This document shows, piece after piece, positions 33,813 through 44,000 of a DNA stretch of 64,000 nt. The stretch comes from Cyanophora paradoxa (lineage: Eukaryota > Glaucocystophyceae > Cyanophorales > Cyanophoraceae), in NCBI GenBank assembly GCA_004431415.1, contig QPMI01000159.1:1-64000 (forward strand). Reading direction: 5' to 3'. The notes beneath the pieces are model-generated. The model searched no databases. It saw only the letters and a list, made by a program, of their open reading frames with translations, and was not told the origin of the DNA. A program made the translations under genes and the position numbers. Position 1 is the first letter of the stretch, and every line of letters begins with the position of its first letter.

Positions 33813-35880
33813 TTTTTTTTTTGAGAGACTACGGTGGGGCGAACCCCCCGTAGGTAGTGATATTAAAGACAACAAAGCAATCACAAATCAAAGATACAGT
33901 AAACTAGCACAAAATATATACAGAATCAAGAGGGATCACGAGAAAGGACACGATCAGAAGAACGCAAAAGATAAGGAGAACGAGCACGAGGAGAAGGAGT
34001 AGAAGAGCTCAAGGGCGTCGATGCAGAAGTACTAGTCACACTAGAACGACGAGGAGCACGGGGACGCAGCAAATAAGGAGAACGAGCACGAGGAACTACA
34101 GTCGAAGACGAAGATCTAGACGAAGACGACAAGACAGAGCTAACAGCAGAACTAGAAGACGTAGTCGCAGGAGGCAAAGGCGGTAGAACAGTAGGAGAGG
34201 CGAAACGTAGGACACCACTAGAGGGGAAAGTCGAAGCTGGCGGAGTGTCTAAACGGAATCGAGATTGTAGAGTTGGTAAAACAATGGACGGCTGAAGACT
34301 AATCTGAGGAACTGGGGACGACACGAGGAAAGGGGCAGAGCTCGGGTGCAGACTCGGAATCGGCAGTATAAGAGGAGGGCGAAACGCAAGCCAGTAGTGA
34401 CAGGGAAGGCAGACGATGGGCTGAACCAGGCGGGAGAGGCAAATATAGCGAAGTAGAAGAGAGAGAAGGGTACACACGAGGAACGTCACCATACACAAAA
34501 TACTCGCTGCCAAAAACTATACGGTCTGACGGTCGCTGAAGATAAAGAGGCGGAACTGCCTGAGGGCTAACAGTGAGAGATGGAGGAGGAAGAGGCAGAG
34601 CTAACGACAAAGGGAACGGAATCAAAGGTACAGGGAAGGCATGGAATACACGAGGAACTGGAAGGTGGAGGGGGCCAGTGCTCCTAACTAACATCGATGA
34701 AGCATCTGATGGAGGTGACGGCAAAACAACTGAGGGTAAACTAAGTTGAGGTGAAGCGAAGATTGATACAAGACTATCATGAATCAAAGGGGCCATGCAG
34801 GAACCGGCGGGCGAGGTGGATCTGGCGGGACAGCCAGAGGGGAAGCCGAAGGTACAGGAGAGGAAAGCCGCAGGCGCCGAGACACATGGACAGGGGACGG
34901 ATCGGCATCGGGAGGCAAGGTTGAATTCGACGGAGACCGGGGCGGCGGATTCGTGAAACGGAAGGTATCAGAGAAGGACTAGGGGGGGCAGGGAAGTACG
35001 GAGCCGCTGAGCAGGTGGCGACGGTGAGGGTGCAGGGGAGCGAATCCGTCGCAAAGTCGGAACAGGCTGACGGGGCTCGGCATATGTAGCCGCAGCTGCA
35101 GGAGCTGGAGCAAGCACTGGGGGTGCCGGATCCGGAGACTGGAGGCGGGGGCGCTGGGCAGGAGGCACAGGATCTGGAGGATTCTCTGAACTAGAGGGGG
35201 TTCGAGGTCGGCGAACGCCACGGGCGTTAGCAGGATGTTTATCAGCCCGAACATGACGGTCACGATCAGCAGAAGACTGAAAGTTCTTCCCACAAATAGG
35301 GCATATTAATGTGGAGGCAGAAGCGGCGCTAGCGCTAGCATCGGCAGACGAGCTCAAACGAGAACTCGAGGGAGCCGGGACCGAAGCTGTATCAGCGCTA
35401 GCAGATGGCCTCGCAATGTGCTGAACTTGAGGATTCACGCCGACGCCATTAACTGTAGTAGCAGGCCTAGGGGTAGCGACTGCAGGGGGCCCGGGACCGC
35501 GACTGCTGGGGGCCCGAGCGCTGTAGAGGGATAGCTCCGCGCACAGAAAAGAAGCTCGCATCAAAAATAGATTGAGGGGGCTAGGGCGGTCACGTGACTC
35601 AGGGTTTGAACCATCGTAATCAGAGCCCTCCCCTAAATGCCGTAAACGAAGAAGCTCAATGCGCTCGACAGCAGGAGGCAACGTAATCTCGAGAATATCC
35701 AGAAAACGTTTCCACAGGTTTAGCAGAGCATTAACGGAGTACACTGGTACCCGCTCAGCAAGTAAATTATCGGGTGAGAGATATGCACGGGACAGCTGAA
35801 AAATTGCGTAAATGCCCGCCAAAATATAACCGAGATACCGAACACAGAAATCGGCATCCACAGAAGATGTGATCAATGTC
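33813..35880 (-). mobile_element. Poly-A retroelement, copy A, nested in the hAT-like element
   Basis: Reading on the minus strand, the element runs from 35880 to an A-run (T-run 33813-33822 on plus). It is flanked by a 13-bp duplication, CCGAAAATAACCA (33800-33812 and 35881-35893). A 3' A-tail plus target duplication is the mark of target-primed reverse transcription, as in LINEs and elements mobilised by them. Just before the tail a stem-loop, CTACGGGGGG-TTCG-CCCCACCGTAG (about 33826-33852), is shared by copies A, B and C. No reverse transcriptase motif lies in the 2 kb, so copy A is either 5'-truncated or a non-autonomous relative. Confidence 0.88.
34968..35880 (-). CDS. Retroelement-encoded frame with one C2H2 zinc finger
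   Basis: Frame open from the truncated 5' end (so partial at its N-terminus) to TAG at 34970-34968. It has an ordered first third (VRYLGYILAGIYAIFQLSRA, LLNLWKRFLDILEITLPPAV), then Pro/Ser/Ala-rich sequence, then the finger CPICGKNFQSSADRDRHVRA-DKH at about 35302-35230, then a Pro-rich tail. A single C2H2 finger with a Lys/Arg-rich helix suggests nucleic-acid binding, as in N-terminal or C-terminal fingers of some LINE proteins. The downstream 1.1 kb holds Ser/Pro-rich frames without known motifs. Copy B carries the same finger. Confidence 0.6.
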
Positions 35881-35998
35881 CCGAAAATAACCACCCACAT
35901 TAAATAATGTCCATTATATATATATATATTTACGCCGGTTTATAATTAATGTATACGTACTTAATGGACATTAAATAATGTCATTAATTAAAAACGTA

Positions 35999-36017
35999 CA
36001 TTATAATGACAGCACTG
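35999..36017 (-). repeat. Right terminal inverted repeat of the hAT-like element
   Basis: 19 bp, matching the left end in reverse complement, directly followed by CCCTTAAG. Confidence 0.95.
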
Positions 36018-36025
36018 CCCTTAAG

Positions 36026-36502
36026 CTTGCCAAGTTGTGCGAATCGGCCTAGGCCTACAAAATAAAAGGCTGCAATGAGAATCACACCTTCGATTCTCGC
36101 CCGTTCCAATTCTAGATCATGCATATGCCCCTAAAATTGCTGGCTAAAATGCTTGCAAATTTATATTTGCTACTGAATGGCAAGCTAGAAAAGAAATTAA
36201 TAGCCCGACATGTACGAGGTTTCGGCTGTACGGGTGCCACTGTCGGGTGGCAAGTTACACTGGCAACGGGCCAAATTAAGTTTTCCCGGCGGAGTCGATC
36301 CTGCTCTACGCGTACGGTTAAACGTTAGGGCGCTGGCGGCCCAGTGGCGGGATCCCGAAGGCGAATCCGATGATCAAGGATACTAGTATCATGAATCATG
36401 ATCAATCAGGGACGTGGACGGACGGAAGTGCTGAAGCCACACGCTCCGGCCGCGGGAGCCGGCGCTGATCGTGGAGCTCAAGCCTGCTGGGAGCAGCGGC
36501 TG
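36026..36502. other. Spacer downstream of the histidine kinase gene
   Basis: Short AT-rich stretch with no supported exon. The minus-strand kinase gene ends at 36503. Confidence 0.5.
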
Positions 36503-38073
36503 CTAAGGGGCGGGCGCTGGGGCGGAGGGGGCGGTCGCCTCCCCGTCGGTCTGCGCGGCTTGCGCGAGGGGCGGCGGCGGGGCGGCGGCCGGCCCCGGCT
36601 CGGCGGGGGCGCCGACGGATCCGCGGCGGGGCGCCCACTTCGAAATGACGGAGAGCAGGAGCGAGCGCGCGACCGGCTTGCTGCGCACGCGCCCCGAGCC
36701 CCGCCGGACACGTTCAGCGAACCAGCCCCAGCCTCTGGCGGGAAGGGCGGGCCCGGTCCCCGGGGCGGCTCACCTGAGGTAGTCCGACATGCCGGAGCTC
36801 ATCACGCCGGCGCGGTCTGCGCGCGGCAGCGGCTCGGGCTCGGGCTGTGGAAAATCAAAGCAATGAAATCAAATTTGAGGCACCGTGGGAGGAGGAGAAG
36901 GCTGTGCAGGCGACGATGGGGGTCGGGGAGGCGAGGCCGAGGCCGCGCTCGACGCCCCGGATCGCCCGCGTCGCCCCGTGCCCGTCTAACCGCGGCATCT
37001 GCACCTGCGCGCGGCGTCTGTAAAGGAGGGGGGAGGGGGAGGAGGGGGTACGCACGTCCATGAAGATGACCTGAGGGGGGGGGGGGGGGGGGGGCGGTCA
37101 GCGAAATTTCTGGGGGAGGGCGGGCGGGGCGGGGCGGGGCGGGGCCGGCTCACGTCGTAGATCTGCGAGGGAGGCGTCAGGGAGTTCAACGAAGAGGGAA
37201 AAGGGGGGGGGGGGGGGAGGGGGGGGGAAGGAACCGTCGCGTCGGGGGGTAGGGAGCCGCCGCGCTCCGCGGCGAGCTGCCGGGCGCGAGCCTGGGCGAG
37301 AGAAGGGGTTCGCGTGAATGAGAGGAAGGCGAAACGGGAGAAACGGAATGGATGGGACCAGTAGGATCGGGTGCCTAAGAGCTAAAGCGGAGCGCCGCGC
37401 TGCGGTCCGACCGGCTTGACGGCTGGAGCTAGACGGCTGGACGGCTAGACGGCTGGAGGTGAACCGCGTCGCGGCGCCGGTCGGCGCTGGACTGGAGCGG
37501 GAGCGGGGGCCCCGAACTCTTACATACGATAATAATGGAGCTCGTATAAATAGTTTACTGTATCTTTGATTTGTGATTGCTTTGTTGTCTTTAATATCAC
37601 TACCTACGGGGGGTTCGCCCCACCGTAGTCTCTCAAAAAAAAAAAAAAATAAATACGGTTTAAACAAAATGCTGGCGGGGGCCCCGCGGGCCCCGAGCTC
37701 TTACATGCGATGTCGTCGGGCCCCAGGAATAATGGAGCTCATATAAATACGGTTTAAGCAGAATTCTAAGGGTGAGTTGGGGGGGGGGAGGAGGAGGGGG
37801 GGTACCTCGAACTGGGCGACGGCGTCGGCGCCGTCGACGGCGAGGGAGACGACGTGCCCGTCGTTCTGCAGGAAGGCCGCCAGCACCCGCCGGTTCATCT
37901 GCGGAGGCGCGAGCGCGGGCCCGCCCCGCATCAGCATCAGCATCTGATATCCCTTGCGGCGGGATATAGACGCAAGGGATATAAGATACTGATGCGGGGC
38001 GGGCCCTCCCCAGATGAACAGGGAGGGGCCAGGAAGGGCGCGGGGGGCGGAGCAGGAGTTCCGCGTGTGTTGG

Positions 38074-38107
<34 letters not shown>

Positions 38108-41030
38108 AGGAGCGGGTAAAGAGAGTGAGGCCATTACAGGGTCTTTTTTATCCTGTCTCTTATATCGTTTGAGGTCCTCGATGTCGTCGACTATGTAATT
38201 ATGTATCTTATACCCTGCATTTTGTATCTTGTTTATTGTAGCTCACTGGAGGCCGTCTCATAAGGTCTCTTGAATCTTGTGTATGTGTCCTGCATCTCAC
38301 ACACGCGGACCTCGACGACGTCGACGACGACATATCACATATCTTTTGAGGACCTATTGTGACTTGTATCTTATATCCCTTGCATCTTGTATCCCTTTAT
38401 CTTATATCCCTTGTGTCTTATATCTTGGCGGACCTCGACGTCGTCGACGACGAGTATGTGGAGGGCCTCGGTCCGCGACGCGCTCCGCCCCTTGCCCCCG
38501 GCCCCCCGGCCCCGGCCCCCCGCCCCGCCCTCTGCTGCCGGGCGGCCGGCCAGCGTGAGGGGAGAAGAAGGGGGGGGGGGGGGGGGGGGGGGAGCAGCGG
38601 GGCGCACCGGAGGGGGAGGAGGAGGAGGAGGAGGCGAGGGCGCTCATGGAAGCGGGGGCCTGCCGCTGCGCCCGGCCTGCCCCGCCCCGCCCCCGTCAGG
38701 CCGAGCGCGAGGAGGAGCCGCGGGGGCGCCGGCCTCTCCATCGCAATGCTGTAAGACGACAGCGAGATCTATCACTTCTAGCGCTCCGTCTTATGTCAGC
38801 GTTTTGGAGGAGGAGAAGTGTAGGGCGGGAGCGGGTCCCGTCGCTACTGTTGCGGGGCCTTCTAATCGCGCGGGGGTTCTCTGCGAGGGGGCCTTCTAGA
38901 GCGCCACCGTGCCTCTCACGCGCGATAGGAAGCTTAAGAAGATTAGAAGGCATCACGTGCGGGGGCGCACTGCTGGGACCCTTGAAGGAGTTGCCGGAGG
39001 AGGAGAATACGTCAGCGGGGCCCCAGGCGCCCAGGGCGGGGCCCCCGGCGGCCCCGGCCCCGGCCCCGGCGCCGGCGGCGGGGCCGGCGAGGTGCAGGTC
39101 CGGCATGGAGGCGATGGCGGGGCCCGGCGCGGGGCTCGCCGGGCTCCCCGGCGAGGCGGGGGCGGCCTCCGGGGGTACGAGAGCGCCGAGTCGGGGGTGG
39201 CGGAGCCCGGCCCGGCGCCGGCGCCGGCGCCGAGGCCGCCCCGGAGGGCCCCCGCAGCCGCCTCCGACTCGCGCAGCTTGTCGATCTTCGCGAGGAGCAG
39301 CGGCTTCCGCAGCGGCTGCAAGGGCGTCGGCGAATTTCGAAGAAAGGGGAAAAAGGGCTCCGGCGGGATTCGAACCTTGGAGAGGTACTCGTCCATGCCG
39401 GCCGCGAGGCACCGCGCCTCGTCCTCGGCCGTCGCGTTCGCCGTCAGCGCCACCACAAAGTGCCGCTGGGGGGTACAGGGTTGGAGGGGCGGGGGGTAGG
39501 GGGGAGCGAAGAAGGGAGCGGGGGTACCGGGAGCCCGCGCTGGGCCTCGAGGGCGCGGAGGGCCCCCGTCGCCTCGTACCCGTTCATCACCTGAGCGGCG
39601 GTTGGGCGCCGCACCCGGAAGGGAGGGGGGTACATGGGACCGACGCACCGGCATCTGCGGGAAGAAAGGACGGGCGACGAGCGGTGAGGCAAGGAGGGAG
39701 CGGCGTGAGCGGGCGAAAGAAAGAAAGAGGGGGGGGAAGGGGGGGGGGGGGTAAGGACCTCGCAGTCCATGAATATGACCTGTCCGGGGCGGCGACAGAG
39801 TCGGAGCAGTCAGAGGCGGCATCAGAAAGGAGGGCGGGGCGGGGGCGGGGCGGGGCGGGCGGGCGGACGTCGAAGGCGGGGCGGCCCGGGGGCGCCGCCT
39901 CGAGGCGGCCCGGACGGCCGCGAGGGCCCGCTCCCCGTCGTCCGCCACGGCCACCTGAGCCGATCAGGAGGGAAGGGGAGGGAGGGGGGGGGGAGGGGAG
40001 GGGGGGAGGAGGGGGGGTACGCACGGAGTGGCCGTCGCGGGAGAGCATGGAGGTCAGCACGCGCGCGTTCACCGCGTTGTCTGCCCGCCCCCCGCCCGCG
40101 TTGAGAGGGGCGGGAGGTATGGCGGGAGGGGGGGCGGGTCGGGGCTAGGGCGCTCTAGCTCTAGATCTAGGTCTAGGTCTAGGTCGCCGGAGAGCGGGCG
40201 GTGCGGGCGGCCTCTGCCACCCTCTGCCACCCTCTGCTGGCTGTGAAACCCTCTGGAACTAGATCGCTGCGGGCCTTTAGAAGGGGGGGCGGGGCGGGGG
40301 GCCCCTTTACTGTACCCTCGACGACGAGGATGGAGAAGGGGCGGCCGGGGGGGCGCAGGCGGCCCGTGGAGGACCCCGGCTTGAACGAGTCCGAGAGGCC
40401 GGCGCCGCCGCCGTCCAGCCCGCTGAGCACCCCGCTGCCGGGTGCCGGGCGCCGCGTCAGCGAGCTAGAAGGGGAAGGGGGTTTAGGAGCAGTTGTCGGA
40501 TTGCAATTGTCCTCAGAGAGGAGGGCGCGTGGGGTGGCGCGGGTGGGCAGTGGGAGAAGCCCTTTGGAAGAGGAGGGGGCCCGCGAGATCCCAAGTGGAG
40601 AGAAAGGCAGCGGAAAGCACTCGGCCGTTCTCTCCTAGACGGAAGGAGGCGTCTAGTAGAGAACGAGACAGCGGGTACGCCAAAAAGAGCGTAGACGGGT
40701 CCCTCCCGGGTGGCCGGCGGCGTCTAGCCTTCTCTGCCCGTGCCGCCCGGCCCGGCCCGGCCTCGGGGGCCTCCCCCGCACCTGAAGGAGACGCGGGAGC
40801 GCGCGGCGTCGAGGTCGCGGCCGAGCGTCCCCGAGGAGAGCGTCGACTCCCGCGGCGTCGCCAGCGCCAGCTGCCGCCTGCCCCGCCGCCCGCCCCGCCC
40901 GCTCAGAGGCCAGCATCACAGAGCCGAGCGGGGCGGGGCGGGGCGCGGCGGGCGCACGCGCTGGGGTCGGAGACGCCGGCCGCCGCCTCGTGGGCTCCCG
41001 GCCCGGGGCGAGGGAGCCCAGGCCCGACAT

Positions 41031-41080
<50 letters not shown>

Positions 41081-44000
41081 CGGGGGCCCCAAGCAGAAGA
41101 CCCTCGCTCTGCCCCCGCCGCCCGCTCAGAGACGAGAAAGAGAGGCGAGGAGGGGGCGGGAAGCTTTGAGGGGGCGCACGGCGGGGCGGCCGCGGATTGA
41201 GGGCGAGCGGGCGGCGGCGTCGGTGTAGAGGAGAGAGCCGGAGGCGAGGACGGGCGGCGAGGGCGACACGACGAGAGAGGCCTCCGAGCGGGGCCCGACC
41301 CCGGCGCCCTCGCCGCCGCCGCCGCCGGGCGTTCCCCCCTCCTCCGCCGCCTCCAGGGGCGCGGGGCGGAAGGGCATGTGGAACCAGAAGGTGGAGCCCT
41401 GCGCGGGCGTAGCGCAGGGCTTAGAAGCAGCCAGAAGAACGAACTGGCAGGACGGGCCTGGCCGACGCGGGAGGTGCAGCCGATGTCGCCGCCGGCGCGG
41501 AGGACGATCTCGCGGGAGATGGCGAGGCCGAGGCCCGTGCCGCCGGGGTCGGGGGCGCCCCCGGGCAGCCGACGCACACGGAAGAACCGCGTGAAGAGCT
41601 GCGCGGGGCCCGGGCGCGGCGTTGTTAGGGTCGGGAGGGGGCGGGCGGGCGGGGCGGGTCGGACCTGCGCCTGGGACTCGGCGTCGATGCCGGGGCCCGA
41701 GTCCTGCCGCCCCGCCGGCCCCGCCAAGCGTCAGCTTCAAGCGGGGGAGCGCGGCTCGGGAACCCTCGAGGCGCAGCTCTCTACAGCCCGGGGCGGGAGG
41801 GAGGGGGAAGGGCGGCGCGGAGACCTGGATCTCGAACATGACGGAGACGGCGCCCGGCTCGATGGCCGCCGCCTCGCGCACGTACACCCGCACCGCCACC
41901 TCCCCCTGCCGGAGGGAGAGAGACGAGGGTCGCCGCGGGCGCCCGAGCGGGGGCGCCGGGGGCGGGGCGGGCTTTCCCTGCAACGAATCTCCCTAACACT
42001 AGGAAAAGATGTGATTCTTTGACGAACCTGGTTGGTGTACTTCACGGCGTTGCCCACGAGGTTGAGCATCCTGCGGGAGGAGGCTCGACGCGGCGGCGCG
42101 GGGCGAGCGGCGAGCGGCCGCGTACACTTGTCGCAGGCGGTCTGCAGGGGCGCGTCGGCGCGGCGGAATCGGGAAGGACGAGGGGAAGGAAGGGGGGGGG
42201 GGGGGGGCGGACCGGGGTCGCCGGAGACGACGGGGGTATGCGCTCGTCGAGGGCGATCCCCAGCCGCACGCCCTTGTCCGCCGCCTGCGGGGCGGGCTCG
42301 AGCGGGCGGGCGGGCGGGCGGGGGGGGGGGGGGGGGGGCTGGCGCCTTCTGCTGGACGATCTTGACGGCCGTCTGCGCCGCCGCCCGCACCGACATCGGC
42401 ACGCTCTCTGCAATCCAGCCGCGTCAGCGACGAAGGAAGGAAGAATGAGAGGCGGGCGCGGGGGGTACGGGCGCACGGAGCTCGATGGCGCCGGCCTCGA
42501 TCTTCTGGAGGTCCAGCACGTCGTTCACCTGCGCGCGGGCTCAGCCGAGGAGGAGGAGGGCGGGGGGAAGCGGCGGGGCGGCTCGCTCGCCAGGGAGAGG
42601 AGGTGCTCGCCGGAGAGCGCCGCCGCCTCCACGTACTCAAACGCTGCGCGGCGTAGTGGGCGGGGCGGAGGCGGAGGCGGGGGCGGGGCGGGCGGTGCAA
42701 GCAGCGGTGACGGTGGCGGGCGGTGCTAGCAGCGGGCGGTGCTAGCAGCGGTGCTAGCCTCCACGTACTCGAAAGCTAGGGCGGCGTAGTGGGTGGGCGG
42801 AGGCGGAGGGGGCGGGGAGGCGGGGCGGGGGGCGGTGGGGCGGAGGCTCCGGCGGGGCGGGGCCCGGGGCGCACCGTCGGACGGGAGCTCGCACTCGCGC
42901 GCCAGCTGCAGCATGCCTGGAGCGCGGCGCGGCGCGGCGCGGCTCGAGCCGGGGCGGGGCGGGGCGGCGGAGGTGGGCAGGGGGGGAGGGAAGGCGCGCA
43001 CCGAGGATGCCGTTGAGTGGCGTGCGCACTGCAAAGAGCGCTCACAGCTCAGGTGGGGGCGGGGGCGGAGGGGCGGGGCGGGGGCCGGGGCGGGGCGCGC
43101 TCTCGTGGGACATGGTGGCGAGGAACTTGCGCGTCTCCTCGCTCCGCACCTCGATCTCCAGCTGCGCCCGCCCCGCCCCGCCCCGGCTCGGCCTCAGGAA
43201 CCCGACCAAAGGGAGGAGGGGGCGGGGTAGGGTGGGGCGGGAGGGGAAGAGAGGGGGCGGGGCGGGGCGGGGCGGGCGGACCTTGGTCTTGCGCTCGGCG
43301 AGGAGGGTCTTCAACAGCGCCGTCTCCGTCGACGAGAACTCCCGGAACGCCAGGAACCTGGGGGGGTACGCTCTCAGGGGAGGTAGGGGGCACGGGGGGC
43401 GCGGGGCCCGCTCGCCTCCTCTGGAGGTCTCCGACCTGAAGGGGGGGGGGGGGGGGGGGCGGAGCCGCGCGCGATCGGTCCCGGGAAGGGGAAGGGGTAG
43501 GGGAGTTCAAGGGGGTACCGCGTTCTCGAAGGCGACGAGCTCCGCGAGACCGGCGCCCAGCGCCATCGCCTGCCGCTGCTGCGGGAGGAAGGGACGCGCG
43601 CTCAAGGGGGGAAGGGTAAGAGGGGTACGGGGCGCCGGGGGCCGCACGGCGCGCTGGCCGGCGGACTGCGCCGCTGCGCCGTCGAACTGCGAAGGGCGGG
43701 CGGGCGGGGCGTGTGTCAGAGGCCCCGCCGGCGGCGCCTGGGCCTCGCCGCGGGCGACCCCCCGCACCTCCTCCGTATCCGATGTGGCGTTGGACATCGT
43801 CGTCGCCACGGAGCCGTGCCGCTACGCGCGCGCGGGATCGGCGCGGGCGGCGGGCGGCGCGGCGCGCCGGCGCGTCTGTCATCGTGCGCGCACCGTCGGA
43901 CGACGGACGGTGTGCGCCTGGGGGCGGGCCGGCGGCGAGCAGGCGGGGCGCGGCCGTCAGAAACGCAGGCCAAGCCACGCGAAGCGAAGCGGGGCGGGGC

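Larger units (their letters stand above)
31289..36017. mobile_element. hAT-like DNA transposon (4729 bp, probably non-autonomous)
   Basis: The left end CAGTGCTGTCATTATAATG (31289-31307) is exactly reverse-complemented at the right end (35999-36017). Both ends are flanked by the same 8 bp, CCCTTAAG (31281-31288 and 36018-36025). A CAGTG start and an 8-bp target duplication are features of the hAT superfamily. The word CATTATTTAATG is repeated inside both ends (31325-31336; about 35970-35981), as hAT subterminal repeats often are. No transposase frame was recognised. About 2.1 kb of the interior is a nested retroelement (33813-35880); without it and its duplication the element would be about 2.65 kb. 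Confidence 0.85.
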
